Assembly (NCBI RefSeq): GCF_016909015.1
Contig: NZ_JAFBFA010000008.1
Coordinates: 79,597-143,596 of the forward strand
Direction of reading: 5' to 3'
DNA length: 64,000 nucleotides
Source of the DNA: Gracilibacillus alcaliphilus
GTDB lineage: Bacteria > Bacillota > Bacilli > Bacillales > Amphibacillaceae
Position numbers and translations under genes: made by a program
Shown: in pieces, positions 27,673-36,338 of the stretch
How the letters are laid out: each line of letters begins with the position of its first letter
Numbering within the stretch: the first letter of the stretch is position 1
Notes under the pieces: model-generated
The model's input: the letters and a program-made list of their open reading frames with translations, nothing else
Told to the model about the DNA's origin: nothing
The model's database searches: none

Positions 27673-28761
27673 ATGTCAGAGAATACGATCACTTTCACCA
27701 AAAACGAAAACCCAAAAGTAAAGCCGCAATCAGATCAGCTTTCTTTTGGAAAATACTTTACCGACCACATGTTTATTCAAGACTATTCACCACAAGAGGG
27801 TTGGCACAATCCGCGTGTTGTCCCTTATCAGCCGATTGTATTAGATCCGGCCGCAATAATTTTTCATTATGGTCAAACTGTATTTGAAGGTCTGAAGGCT
27901 TATAAAACCAAATCAGGTCAAATCAAGTTATTCCGGCCAGACAAGAATATGGATCGTTTAAACCGTTCTAACGATAGAATGTGTATTCCGCCGATCGATG
28001 AGGAATTCGCTGTCGAGGCTGTTAAATATCTTGTTCAAATTGACCAAGACTGGGTACCGGATGCTCCTGGCACATCCCTTTATGTCCGGCCATTTATTAT
28101 TTCAACAGAGCCATATTTAGGCGTATCACCGTCGGCTACTTACCAATTTATTGTGATTTTATCGCCAGTAGGGGCTTACTACGAATCAGGAATTAACCCG
28201 GTTAAGATCGCTGTTGAAGATCGCTATGTCCGTACGGTAAAAGGCGGGACAGGAGAGGCAAAGACTGCTGGAAACTATGCCTCTAGTCTAAAGGCGCAAG
28301 AAGTTGTAGCAAAAGAAGGCTATGAACAAGTATTATGGCTGGATGGCATAGAGAAAAAATATATTGAAGAAGTAGGTAGTATGAACGTGTTCTTTAAAGT
28401 CAATGGTGAGGTGATTACACCGGAACTTAACGGCAGTATTTTGGCAGGGGTTACGCGTGACTCTGTGATTGAACTGTTAAAACACTGGAATATCCCTGTA
28501 ACAGAACGCCGTATTACCATGGAAGAACTTTATAACTATCACCAAAAAGGTGAACTGGAAGAAGCGTTTGGTTCCGGAACGGCAGCCGTAATTTCACCGA
28601 TTGGCGAATTGGTATGGGAAGGTAAAAAAATGACGATTAACAATAGTGAAACAGGTGAAATTTCTAAACGGTTATATGATACATTAACCGGTATCCAATA
28701 TGGTACAGAGGAAGATGTTTTTAATTGGACTACACCAATCAAAGAAACACTTGAGAAATAA
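27673..28761 (+). CDS. ilvE: Branched-chain amino acid aminotransferase
   Basis: PLP-dependent class IV transaminase, 362 residues, the YwaA/YbgE type of Bacillus. It interconverts Leu/Ile/Val with their keto acids. Motifs are IFHYGQTVFEGLKAY near residue 56, the PLP lysine in GGTGEAKTAGNYASSL near 197, the DGIEKKYIEEVGSMN region near 225 and the C-terminal EAFGSGTAAVISPI. ATG behind AAGGAG. It has no leader RNA of its own; the T-box downstream belongs to proBA. Confidence 0.95.
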   Translation: MSENTITFTKNENPKVKPQSDQLSFGKYFTDHMFIQDYSPQEGWHNPRVVPYQPIVLDPAAIIFHYGQTVFEGLKAYKTKSGQIKLFRPDKNMDRLNRSNDRMCIPPIDEEFAVEAVKYLVQIDQDWVPDAPGTSLYVRPFIISTEPYLGVSPSATYQFIVILSPVGAYYESGINPVKIAVEDRYVRTVKGGTGEAKTAGNYASSLKAQEVVAKEGYEQVLWLDGIEKKYIEEVGSMNVFFKVNGEVITPELNGSILAGVTRDSVIELLKHWNIPVTERRITMEELYNYHQKGELEEAFGSGTAAVISPIGELVWEGKKMTINNSETGEISKRLYDTLTGIQYGTEEDVFNWTTPIKETLEK

Positions 28762-28789
28762 ACTAAGATTCGTTATAATAAGAAGCAAT

Positions 28790-29041
28790 ATATGTCAAAA
28801 GTAATGATTAGAGTCATTAGTTGATACAAAGGTAAGCAGAGAATGGAATTCATAGGCTGAGAGATTCCATGACCCTCTTGATCAATGAACCTGCTCTATG
28901 AACTGTTAAGCCCAAACTTAACCGTCACTCGGCGTTAGCGAGTTTAAGAGGGTCATCGTTTAGCGATGATCAATAGAAGGTGGTACCGCGGAAACAGCTC
29001 TTTTCGTCCTTACATGTGAGGAGGAGAAGGGCTGTTTTTGT
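28790..29041 (+). promoter_or_regulatory. T-box leader controlling proBA
   Basis: The conserved T-box sequence AGAAGGTGGTACCGCG is at 28975-28990, followed by a terminator (AACAGC ... GCTGTT plus T5, 28992-29041). Upstream is Stem I with an apical GGCTGAGAG loop (around 28854), lower stem AGCAG/CTGCT, a stem II-like TTAAG/CTTAA, ACTCG/CGAGT, and stem III TCATCG/CGATGA. The probable specifier is CCT (Pro) at 28890-28892, which fits proBA; uncharged proline tRNA would allow read-through. Specifier assignment is inference. Confidence 0.9.
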
Positions 29042-29049
29042 GTAATAAA

Positions 29050-29112
29050 GATGGTTCCAAAAGTCCAATAAAAAATGACGCAGCGAATGTCGAAGTTGGC
29101 AATAACGGTAAT
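29050..29112. repeat. R1 element, left-end fragment inside the proB leader
   Basis: GGTTCCAAAAGTCCAATAAA then ATGACGCAGCGAAT matches the left end of the R1 copies at 468 and 31498 with small changes. The right end is missing. It lies between the T-box terminator and proB, so it is transcribed as part of the proBA leader. Confidence 0.7.
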
Positions 29113-29132
29113 TTTAAAAAGGCGTGAATGAT

Positions 29133-30260
29133 ATGGCAAAACAACGAGTAGTTGTGAAGATTGGCAGTAGTTCTCTAACGAATAAAAATGGTGGTTTGGA
29201 TTTATTGCAGTTGCAGGAACACACACAGGCAATTGCAAAATTAAAGCAGCAAAATTATGAGGTGATCCTGATTTCCTCAGGAGCCGTTTCGGCAGGTTTC
29301 TTTGATTTGGGATATCCAACAAGGCCGGTCACTGTGGTGGGACGGCAGGCAGCTGCTGCCGTAGGGCAAGGATTGCTGGTTCAGGCGTACACCGACGAAT
29401 TTCGCAAATTTAATATGGTTACGTCCCAGTTATTATTGACCAAAGATGTCTTTCGTAATGAGACACAATATAGCAATGTCTATTCGACATTATCAGAGCT
29501 GTTAAAACGTGATGTAATTCCGATCATCAATGAAAATGATACGATTGCGGTCGATGAATTAACGTTTGGTGATAATGATATGTTATCTGCCTTAGTAAGC
29601 GGGCTGGTACATGCCGATTTCTTGATTATTTTAACGGATATAAATGGCCTGTACGATAAGAATCCCAATACAGATCCTACAGCCAAACGTTATGATCGTT
29701 TAGAGACAATCTCAGACGATATATTGCAGCAAACGAATTCCGATTCCGGATCCAAATTTGGAACTGGTGGCATGAAATCAAAACTGATTGCCGCTAAGAC
29801 GGCGCTTTCTCTTGGCGTGAAAGTGTTTGTCGGTACAGGAAAAGGGCAAGATAAATTGCTCCGCATTATGCATAATCAAGGAGATGGAACATATATCGGA
29901 GAGGGTTTGACGAACAGCTACCGTAAACAAAAACAGTGGATTGCTTTTCATTCCAAATCGGCAGGTAAACTGCATGTCGATAAAGGAGCAAGTGATGCGA
30001 TATTACATCACGGAAAAAGTCTGCTGCCGGCAGGCATTAAATGGGTAGAAGGAACTTTTGTTGCTGGTGATGTGGTAGAAGTGGTATTTGAGGAAGAAGT
30101 TATTGCCAAAGGTCAAGTCAACTATTCTTCGGAAGAACTTATCAAATCTAAAGGAGAACCTAGTAAAGTAGCAATGGAACAGGCAGATCGAACTCGACCC
30201 GAGGTGATTCATCGAGATCGGTTGGTATTATCGATAAAGGAGGAATATTATTATGAGTGA
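29133..30260 (+). CDS. proB: Glutamate 5-kinase
   Basis: First enzyme of proline synthesis, phosphorylating the gamma-carboxyl of glutamate; normally feedback-inhibited by proline. It has 375 residues: an amino-acid-kinase domain (VVKIGSSSLTN at the start, ISSGAVSAGF near residue 52, INENDTIAVDEL near 135, GTGGMKSKL near 212) and a C-terminal PUA domain from about 275. ATG at 29133 is preferred over the in-frame GTG at 29124; AAAAAGG lies about 10 bp upstream. Under T-box control. Its end overlaps proA by 8 bp. Confidence 0.95.
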   Translation: MAKQRVVVKIGSSSLTNKNGGLDLLQLQEHTQAIAKLKQQNYEVILISSGAVSAGFFDLGYPTRPVTVVGRQAAAAVGQGLLVQAYTDEFRKFNMVTSQLLLTKDVFRNETQYSNVYSTLSELLKRDVIPIINENDTIAVDELTFGDNDMLSALVSGLVHADFLIILTDINGLYDKNPNTDPTAKRYDRLETISDDILQQTNSDSGSKFGTGGMKSKLIAAKTALSLGVKVFVGTGKGQDKLLRIMHNQGDGTYIGEGLTNSYRKQKQWIAFHSKSAGKLHVDKGASDAILHHGKSLLPAGIKWVEGTFVAGDVVEVVFEEEVIAKGQVNYSSEELIKSKGEPSKVAMEQADRTRPEVIHRDRLVLSIKEEYYYE

Positions 30261-31497
30261 TTTAATCCAGAAAGCACAATTATTGAAGGGGACGACGACT
30301 GCTCTTGGTACAAGTACAACGGAAGCAAAGAATGAGGCATTGTTAATTCTTGCCGATGAGTTACGCAAACAAAAGGATTTCATTATCCAAGAGAACCAGC
30401 GTGACATTGACAATGGGCGTAATAATGGTATGAGCGAATCATTAATCGACCGCCTTGTCTTAAATGAGCAGCGTATAGATGAAATGGCAGATGCTATGCA
30501 AGAGTTGACGCAGCTGGCTGATCCAATTGGTGATGTGATGGAAGAATGGACCCGTCCAAATGGCTTACGGATTAAAAAAGTACGTGTACCAATTGGAGTA
30601 GTGGGCATGATTTATGAAGCTCGGCCAAATGTAACCATTGACGCAGCAAGTCTTTGCTTAAAAACCGGAAATGCGGTGTTGTTAAGAGGAAGTTCCTCGG
30701 CTATCCATTCGAATACGGCTTTGGTCAAAGTAATCCATGAGGCCTTGAAACAATCTGATTTACCTGATGCTGCGGTACAATTAATTGAAGATACAAGTCG
30801 TCAAACCGCGTCAGAGATGTTTAAACTAAACGACTATTTGGATGTATTAATTCCAAGAGGCGGTAAAAACTTAATTGATACTGTAGTAGCGAATTCCTCT
30901 GTGCCGGTGTTAGAAACAGGTGCAGGTAACTGTCATCTATTTATTGATCAGACAGCAGATAAAGAAATGGCTATCAAAGTAGCTGTTAATGCCAAAACAC
31001 AACGTCCATCAGTCTGTAACGCAATCGAAACGATCTTAGTAGACCGTACATGGGCAGAACAGCACCTAGCTGAACTTGTGTCAGCACTGCAAGAGAAAGA
31101 AGTAGAAATTCGCGGTGATGCTTTCACACAAAGCAAAGGAAATAATATTAAGGCAGTCACAGACGAAGATTATTATGAAGAATTTAACGATTATGTTGTA
31201 GCAGTAAAGGTCGTAGATACAGTCCAAGAAGCAATCGACCATATTAACCAATATGGTACGACACACTCGGAAGCAATTATATCTGAGGACGATCAGCATG
31301 TCGTCGATTTTATGAATCAAGTAGATGCAGCAGCCGTTTATCATAACTCATCGACTAGATTTACTGATGGCTTTGAATTTGGGTTTGGAGCAGAGATTGG
31401 AATTAGTACGCAAAAATTACACGCCAGGGGACCAATGGGCTTAGAAGCACTTACCTCCAATAAATATTTACTGTTCGGTAATGGTCAAACCAAATAA
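30253..31497 (+). CDS. proA: Gamma-glutamyl phosphate reductase
   Basis: NADPH-dependent reduction of gamma-glutamyl phosphate to glutamate semialdehyde, second step of proline synthesis (an important compatible solute in this group). It has 414 residues of the aldehyde dehydrogenase superfamily. The catalytic Cys is in RPSVCNAIET near residue 256; IYEARPNVTIDAASLC, LRGSSSAIHSN and STRFTDGFEFGFGAEIGIS are family motifs. AAGGAGG within the end of proB supports translational coupling. Confidence 0.96.
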   Translation: MSDLIQKAQLLKGTTTALGTSTTEAKNEALLILADELRKQKDFIIQENQRDIDNGRNNGMSESLIDRLVLNEQRIDEMADAMQELTQLADPIGDVMEEWTRPNGLRIKKVRVPIGVVGMIYEARPNVTIDAASLCLKTGNAVLLRGSSSAIHSNTALVKVIHEALKQSDLPDAAVQLIEDTSRQTASEMFKLNDYLDVLIPRGGKNLIDTVVANSSVPVLETGAGNCHLFIDQTADKEMAIKVAVNAKTQRPSVCNAIETILVDRTWAEQHLAELVSALQEKEVEIRGDAFTQSKGNNIKAVTDEDYYEEFNDYVVAVKVVDTVQEAIDHINQYGTTHSEAIISEDDQHVVDFMNQVDAAAVYHNSSTRFTDGFEFGFGAEIGISTQKLHARGPMGLEALTSNKYLLFGNGQTK

Positions 31498-31653
31498 AGA
31501 GGTTGTTCAAAAAGCCCAACAAAAATGACACGGCGAATTTCTGCGTTGGCTTGCTTTTCCGCTACTCACGTATTAAAAACATACGCTCCGTTGCTCAAAG
31601 GCTACGCCGCCTTGAACTTCTTGGTCCTTTTTATTGAACTTTTTGAACACGCA
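31498..31653. repeat. R1 element, short copy, after proA
   Basis: Begins one base after the proA stop with GAGGTTGTTCAAAAAGCCCA and ends with TTGAACTTTTTGAACACGC; the ends are inverted repeats. Shares GCGAATTTCTGCGTTGG, CTACTCACGTATTAAA and TACGCCGCCTTGAACTT with the long copy at 468. About 156 bp, half the size of that copy. It could act as a hairpin or terminator for proBA. Confidence 0.78.
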
Positions 31654-31683
31654 AATAAACGGTTTTTCTTTTCAACCATTTCC

Positions 31684-31827
31684 TGTATAATGGATGCTAG
31701 ATTGAGAGTACTTCCTTGTAAGTTTTTCTCACAACTAAACTATGGAAGCAGATTTAATCCCTATATTAACCATTTATAGAAAACGGAGCTTCCCATGACG
31801 TTGGGCTGGGAAGGTCTTCGTTTTTCT
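31684..31827 (+). promoter_or_regulatory. Promoter and attenuator-like leader of ppaC
   Basis: An extended -10 box (TGTATAAT, 31684-31691) is followed by a ~130-nt leader ending in an intrinsic terminator: AAACGGAGCTTCCC (31781-31794) against GGGAAGGTCTTCGTTTTT (31808-31825). Upstream, CTTCC (31711-31715) can pair with GGAAG (31744-31748), and that same GGAAG can instead pair with the terminator's CTTCC arm (31789-31793). This gives mutually exclusive 1:2, 2:3 and 3:4 pairings, the layout of an attenuator or riboswitch. It does not match the fluoride, preQ1, purine, TPP or T-box consensus I know. Confidence 0.6.
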
Positions 31828-31853
31828 TAATAGAGTAAAAAGGAGCATGAGAC

Positions 31854-32777
31854 ATGACGAATACATTAATTTTTGGACACAAGAATCCTGATACAGACAC
31901 GATCTGTTCAGCAATTGCCTATGCCGAATTAAAGAAGGCATTAGGGGAAGAGACAGAAGCTGTGCGCTTAGGAGAAGTAAATAATGAAACTCAATACGCG
32001 TTAGATCAATTCAACCAATCAGCACCGCGCATGGTTGAGAATGTATCAGACGAAGTAGACCAGGTTATCTTGGTTGATCATAACGAACGTCAGCAAAGTG
32101 CTGATGATATTGATCGTGTACAAGTATTGGAAGTAATCGATCATCATCGTATCGCCAATTTCGAAACAAAGGATCCTGTCTATTATCGTGCAGAACCTGT
32201 TGGTTGTACAGCTACGATTCTTAATAAGCTATATAAAGAGAATGGTGTCGAAATCAAAAAAGATATCGCAGGTCTGATGCTGTCTGCGATTATTTCTGAC
32301 TCCTTACTATTCAAATCTCCAACATGTACAGAACAAGATGTAGAAGCTGCCAAAGAATTAGCTGCCATTGCCGGAGTAGAGGCCGAAGAATATGGTCTTA
32401 ATATGTTAAAGGCTGGTGCAGATCTAAGTGATAAGTCTGCGAAGGAATTAATTACAATGGATGCTAAAGAATTTGATATGAACGGCCACAAAGTCGAGAT
32501 AGCCCAAGTCAATACAGTGGATGTGAATGATGTATTAGCACTTCGTAGTGAGATTGAGCCAGTTATCGAACAAACGGTAGCAGATAAAGGTCTTTCCTTG
32601 TTTGCCTTTATTATTACAGATATCTTAAATAATGACTCCGTTGTACTTGCAGTAGGAGATGAACTTGCTAAGGTAGAGGCGGCATTTGATGTAACCTTAG
32701 ATAATCAAACAGCAGCATTGCCTGGCGTGGTATCCCGTAAGAAACAAGTAGTGCCAAACTTACAAAATGTTTTTTAA
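31854..32777 (+). CDS. ppaC: Manganese-dependent inorganic pyrophosphatase
   Basis: Family II (DHH) soluble pyrophosphatase, 307 residues, hydrolysing PPi to drive biosynthesis. Metal-binding motifs are FGHKNPDTDTICSA (residues 7-20), LVDHNE near 74 and VIDHHRI near 95. C-terminal DHHA2 domain with the SRKKQVVP substrate-binding segment near residue 295. ATG behind AAAAGGAG. Preceded by the attenuator-like leader and followed by a clean terminator. Confidence 0.96.
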   Translation: MTNTLIFGHKNPDTDTICSAIAYAELKKALGEETEAVRLGEVNNETQYALDQFNQSAPRMVENVSDEVDQVILVDHNERQQSADDIDRVQVLEVIDHHRIANFETKDPVYYRAEPVGCTATILNKLYKENGVEIKKDIAGLMLSAIISDSLLFKSPTCTEQDVEAAKELAAIAGVEAEEYGLNMLKAGADLSDKSAKELITMDAKEFDMNGHKVEIAQVNTVDVNDVLALRSEIEPVIEQTVADKGLSLFAFIITDILNNDSVVLAVGDELAKVEAAFDVTLDNQTAALPGVVSRKKQVVPNLQNVF

Positions 32778-32793
32778 TGTAAGTCATTCTTGT

Positions 32794-32822
32794 AAAAAAG
32801 ACAGGTAAATACCTGTCTTTTT
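32794..32822 (+). terminator. Terminator of ppaC
   Basis: AAAAAGACAGGT and ACCTGTCTTTTT form a perfect stem around AAAT. Confidence 0.93.
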
Positions 32823-32856
32823 ATTTAACTTTGTATAAGTAAGGGTGAATTTTTTG

Positions 32857-33429
32857 ATGAAAAGGTTAATAGCAGGTGCTGTTTGTTTATTTCTTATTGC
32901 TTGTACGGGACAGAATGAAATTCAGCCTAGTCAATTAACCGATCGAGAACAGTGGATGGTTAGTTCGTTTGCTGATTATTTCTTTTTATTCGATTACCAT
33001 CTAAAAGAAGACTATCAAGAAATTGAGCTATGGGCAGAGCAGTGGCAGAACGGAGAATTGGCGAATGAACAGCCCTATCTTTATACCACTCAAGTAGACA
33101 CCAAGGGAAGCCTTCTGTTTTCTGTAACAAATGATGAAGAGGCAGATTCTGCAGAAATTACCATCGGAACGATCGAATCGGAGGGCAGCGGTACAGCAAG
33201 TTTTGTCTTAGACTTCCCTCATGACAATGTTGATTATGTGCTTTCAGAGAATACATTTCCAGAGGGTGAATGGAACGATGAGGTTGTTTTTGCCATACTA
33301 GGTTTTGATACTAGTGAAAATTTTGGGGATAGTGTAACTATTTCTTCTTTTGAAACACCTGATCAACTTCAAGATGAGTTAGCAAACTATAAAGAAGCCT
33401 TCGTGTTTAAAGGGAAATTGATCAAATAA
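32857..33429 (+). CDS. Putative lipoprotein of unknown function
   Basis: 190 residues from ATG 32857, with AAGGGTG 9 bp upstream; an in-frame GTG at 32845 lies inside that site. The N-terminus is a lipoprotein signal: MKRL, hydrophobic AGAVCLFL, then lipobox LIAC, so Cys19 would be lipidated and the protein anchored outside the membrane. The mature part is acidic and shows no motif I recognise. The next gene, a predicted methyltransferase, starts 17 bp later and may be co-transcribed. Confidence 0.7.
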   Translation: MKRLIAGAVCLFLIACTGQNEIQPSQLTDREQWMVSSFADYFFLFDYHLKEDYQEIELWAEQWQNGELANEQPYLYTTQVDTKGSLLFSVTNDEEADSAEITIGTIESEGSGTASFVLDFPHDNVDYVLSENTFPEGEWNDEVVFAILGFDTSENFGDSVTISSFETPDQLQDELANYKEAFVFKGKLIK

Positions 33430-33446
33430 AAGAAGGAAGTATAAAA

Positions 33447-34232
33447 ATGATTATTACAACGACTGGGCGTACGAAAGATGCCCAAATCAAGGAAGCTTTA
33501 CGTTTATCCAATACATATAATATTCCTTATATACCGAGAAAAAAGACATCTATCGCCAAGTTAAAAGAAAGACACCAAAGGGATATCCTTGTTGTTGGGG
33601 GAGAGCAGCTTTATCTTTCACCGCTCCTGCAGTCAGAAAAGGTATTTTTTCATCCTAGTTTGGCGATGATCAGGGCGAAGCGAATCGCTAAAGGTGAAAG
33701 TGATACCTTTATTGAAGTGGCTGGATTAAAACCAGGAATGTCATTGTTAGATTGCACGTTAGGTTTAGCCTCTGACAGTATGATTGCAAGTATGACGGTA
33801 GGTGACACTGGACATGTTACGGGAATCGAAGGCAGTTTTCCCTTAGCTGTTCTTTTGAAAGAGGGGCTTTCTTCATTAGATACTGGTTATTCTGTTTTGA
33901 ATGAGGCGATGAGACTTGTTGAAGTAGAGTATGGAGATCATGTTGATTATCTGCAAACTCTGCCTAATAACAGCTATGATGTTGTCTATTTTGACCCTAT
34001 GTTTACCGAAACAGTCGAGGAATCTGTTCATATGCAAGCGATCAAGGCGACAGTTCTAACCAATGATCTATCAGAACAAATAATAGAAGAAGCGAAAAGA
34101 GTAGCCAGTACCCGTGTAGTTTTAAAAGACCATTGGCAAAGTAAGCGTTTTGAGCAATACGGTTTTAAACAGTTAAAAAGAAGATCGGCCTTGTTCCATT
34201 ATGGAATCATTGATCTGCAAACAGAAGAGTAG
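33447..34232 (+). CDS. Class I SAM-dependent methyltransferase, YpiP/RsmJ-like
   Basis: 261 residues. A central Rossmann methyltransferase fold: motif I LLDCTLGLASDSMIAS near residue 107, an acidic residue in GHVTGIEGS near 128, and VVYFDPMF near 181, which resembles the DPPY/DPMF catalytic loop of RsmJ-type rRNA guanine N2-methyltransferases. Homologous in architecture to Bacillus YpiP; the substrate there is not firmly known. ATG behind AAGAAGGAAG. A hairpin terminator follows at 34267. Confidence 0.75.
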   Translation: MIITTTGRTKDAQIKEALRLSNTYNIPYIPRKKTSIAKLKERHQRDILVVGGEQLYLSPLLQSEKVFFHPSLAMIRAKRIAKGESDTFIEVAGLKPGMSLLDCTLGLASDSMIASMTVGDTGHVTGIEGSFPLAVLLKEGLSSLDTGYSVLNEAMRLVEVEYGDHVDYLQTLPNNSYDVVYFDPMFTETVEESVHMQAIKATVLTNDLSEQIIEEAKRVASTRVVLKDHWQSKRFEQYGFKQLKRRSALFHYGIIDLQTEE

Positions 34233-34266
34233 ACGCTACTGCTGCTATAATAACCAGCTCTCCCCC

Positions 34267-34301
34267 AGCCTTGGATATTTTTTGGCTGAAGGCTTTTTTA
34301 T
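34267..34301 (+). terminator. Terminator after the methyltransferase gene
   Basis: AGCCTT pairs with AAGGCT (with further pairing CAGCC/GGCTG possible) and is followed by T6. Confidence 0.75.
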
Positions 34302-34353
34302 GTTAAAATGAAATGAAAGGGTTTTATTTTTTTCGGCTATGGAGTGATCATAA

Positions 34354-34647
34354 GATGGAGCTAGAGCATGGATGGCCGTTATTATTCTAAGCCGTGAGTT
34401 TGCTGTTACTGGGCTTCGATTAATTGCTATAAAAGAAGGAATAGTCATTGCTGCAAGTAATCTAGCGAAATGGAAAACAAGAATGCAAATCATGGCTATT
34501 TCGGCATTATTGCTCCATAATTACCCTTTTATTTATATTAATCTCCCATTTGATACGATATTCTTATGGATAGCATTGATCATAACGTTGATATCTGGAT
34601 GGGAATATTTTTCTAAAAACAAACAAATTTTACTGAAGAGTATGTAG
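34354..34647 (+). pseudogene. pgsA 3' fragment (phosphatidylglycerophosphate synthase remnant)
   Basis: The reading frame AWMAVIILSREFAVTGLRLIA ... IVIAASNLAKWKTRMQ (seen here in pieces) is the C-terminal half of the PgsA CDP-alcohol phosphatidyltransferase, including its last membrane helices (FLWIALIITLISGWEYF). The N-terminal half, with the DG-x2-AR ... D-x3-D catalytic motif, is absent: a stop lies in frame at 34351. No ribosome site suits the first ATG (34372). A non-functional partial duplicate is the best reading; the intact pgsA should be elsewhere (usually near recA). Confidence 0.75.
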
Positions 34648-34691
34648 ATTTTTCTAAATTAATAGTAGCAACATAATAAAGGAGATAAACA

Positions 34692-35165
34692 ATGAGTGAC
34701 ACAATATACCACAAGATATGGACTGTTTGCATGATTCGAAAAGGGGATCAAGTACTACTGCTTAATAGACAGCATGATGATTTTAAAGGTTATATCCCTC
34801 CAGGCGGAAAGGTAGATTTTCCAGAAAGTTTGGTGAAGAGTGCTATAAGAGAAGTCAAGGAAGAGACTGGGCTGGAAGTGACCAATTTACAGTATAAAGG
34901 CCTTTATGAATATGTCAATCCAGTGGCAGACAAGCGTTATATGATCTTTAACTATATTACTACTGAATTTACAGGTGAACTATTGGAAGACTTTCCAGAA
35001 GGCGAAGCTGTTTGGGTAAATATTGAGGACGCTTATAAGCTGCCTATGCAGCAATCAATCCGCCGCCGGTTTCCTTTGTTTTTTGAAGAGGGAACGTTTG
35101 AAATCCAAGTCACATGGAATCATCAAGAGGACAGAGCAGGAGAAGTTTCCATTCTTCGTACATAG
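34692..35165 (+). CDS. Nudix hydrolase (8-oxo-dGTP diphosphatase-like)
   Basis: 157 residues. The complete Nudix box GGKVDFPESLVKSAIREVKEETGL in pattern (G-x5-E-x7-REVKEETGL) lies at residues 38-61, binding divalent metal for hydrolysis of a nucleoside diphosphate-X substrate. N-terminal HKIWTVCMIRKGDQVLLLNR is the usual first strands. ATG behind AAAGGAGAT. Substrate cannot be assigned; MutT-like oxidised nucleotide clearance is one possibility. Convergent with the CdaR-type gene, 17 bp apart. Confidence 0.85.
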   Translation: MSDTIYHKIWTVCMIRKGDQVLLLNRQHDDFKGYIPPGGKVDFPESLVKSAIREVKEETGLEVTNLQYKGLYEYVNPVADKRYMIFNYITTEFTGELLEDFPEGEAVWVNIEDAYKLPMQQSIRRRFPLFFEEGTFEIQVTWNHQEDRAGEVSILRT

Positions 35166-35182
35166 GGGACAGGGGGCTGTTT

Positions 35183-36283
35183 TCAGCCTTCCCCTTCATT
35201 TTGTTGATAAATCCACAAGGCTACTTGCAGCATGAAGGCGTCTTTAAAAATTCTAGGATCATAACCGGTTTCCTTTGTTATTTTGTTAAGACGGTAGATT
35301 AAGGTATTGCGATGTAAAAATAAAGCATCAGCTGTTTTCTGGATATTGAGATTATGGTTAAAGAAGCTATTCAAAGTATGCGCCTTTGCTTGATTCATAT
35401 GCTGTAATACACGATTGGCAAATCGTTCTCTAAGTGTTTGATCCAGTTGATAGAACAGAGCTCTTGCCTCTAAGTGGGCGAAAGAAACAATTTCGATGGC
35501 AGGGTTACTTAATTTTAAGGCCAGTTTACAGTCGGAGTAGGCCTGATTAAATTGCTCCAATTGATCAAAAGGTAAGCTATAAGCCAATTTGAAGTTTATT
35601 TGCAACTGTTTTAAGAGCTGTACTAACGGTTGAATTTTTACTAGTATTTCCTTTTCCTCCAGCCTGCTGATGGCAATAAACAGTCGTTGCAGCCCGCGAA
35701 AACCTGCAATTGCTGTATGACTTCCGAATATTCGTTCTATTTTTTGGATGAAATCTTGTTTCTGTATAGTAAGTTCGTCTATTTGCACGACAATGATAGT
35801 AAACGGAGGGAAATCCAGTTCCAACATACCTAATCCACGCTTGATATCCGTATATGCCGGAGGTGTCTTTAACACCTGTTCAATAATCATTTCTTTAGTA
35901 CGTTGTCTCCATTCCAATTGGGAAGCAATAAATTCCTGGTTAATCATTAATTCAGTAGCCATTCTGACCAGTTCTCCAATATCACCCATTTGATTGGGGT
36001 TACCAGTAATACCGATCACGCCAATAATTTGTTCATGAAAGGTGATGGGTAAATTAATTCCAGGCTGTGCCCCGGCCCAGGCTTGATCCTGATCCGTATA
36101 AATAATGACTGTCTTGCCACTTTCTAAAACAGCTAGTGCTCCTTCATGGACTTGATGCAGTCTAGATTCGTCTCGGGTAGCGATAATCAGGCCTTCTGTA
36201 TCCATAATATTAACATTTCGATTCAATCGTACAGATGTTTCTTGTACAATGGCATCAGCAATTTCCTTAGTTAAAATATTCAT
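35183..36283 (-). CDS. CdaR-family sugar-diacid/glycerate regulator
   Basis: 366 residues. The N-terminal sugar-diacid recognition domain (VNIMDTEGLIIATRDESR near residue 24, INLPITFHEQIIGVIGITG near 76) is followed by a GGDEF-like middle region and a C-terminal PucR-type helix-turn-helix (NIQKTADALFLHRNTLIYRL near residue 315). CdaR relatives activate glucarate, galactarate and glycerate genes. It is divergent from glycerate kinase and a LarA-family gene, which it presumably controls, perhaps through the palindrome at 36339. The start ATG has no strong ribosome site (GGCGGGAC). Confidence 0.88.
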   Translation of the reverse strand: MNILTKEIADAIVQETSVRLNRNVNIMDTEGLIIATRDESRLHQVHEGALAVLESGKTVIIYTDQDQAWAGAQPGINLPITFHEQIIGVIGITGNPNQMGDIGELVRMATELMINQEFIASQLEWRQRTKEMIIEQVLKTPPAYTDIKRGLGMLELDFPPFTIIVVQIDELTIQKQDFIQKIERIFGSHTAIAGFRGLQRLFIAISRLEEKEILVKIQPLVQLLKQLQINFKLAYSLPFDQLEQFNQAYSDCKLALKLSNPAIEIVSFAHLEARALFYQLDQTLRERFANRVLQHMNQAKAHTLNSFFNHNLNIQKTADALFLHRNTLIYRLNKITKETGYDPRIFKDAFMLQVALWIYQQNEGEG

Positions 36284-36338
36284 AATGTCCCGCCTTTGGT
36301 TAAAATAAACAAAAAAATAAGTAAATGATTCATTTTTT

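Noticed and set aside
31684..31827. Fluoride riboswitch before ppaC
   Set aside because: Pyrophosphatase genes can carry fluoride riboswitches, but the conserved crcB-motif blocks are not visible here.
34372..34647. Small intact membrane protein gene
   Set aside because: The sequence is the C-terminal half of PgsA and lacks the catalytic motif and a ribosome site.
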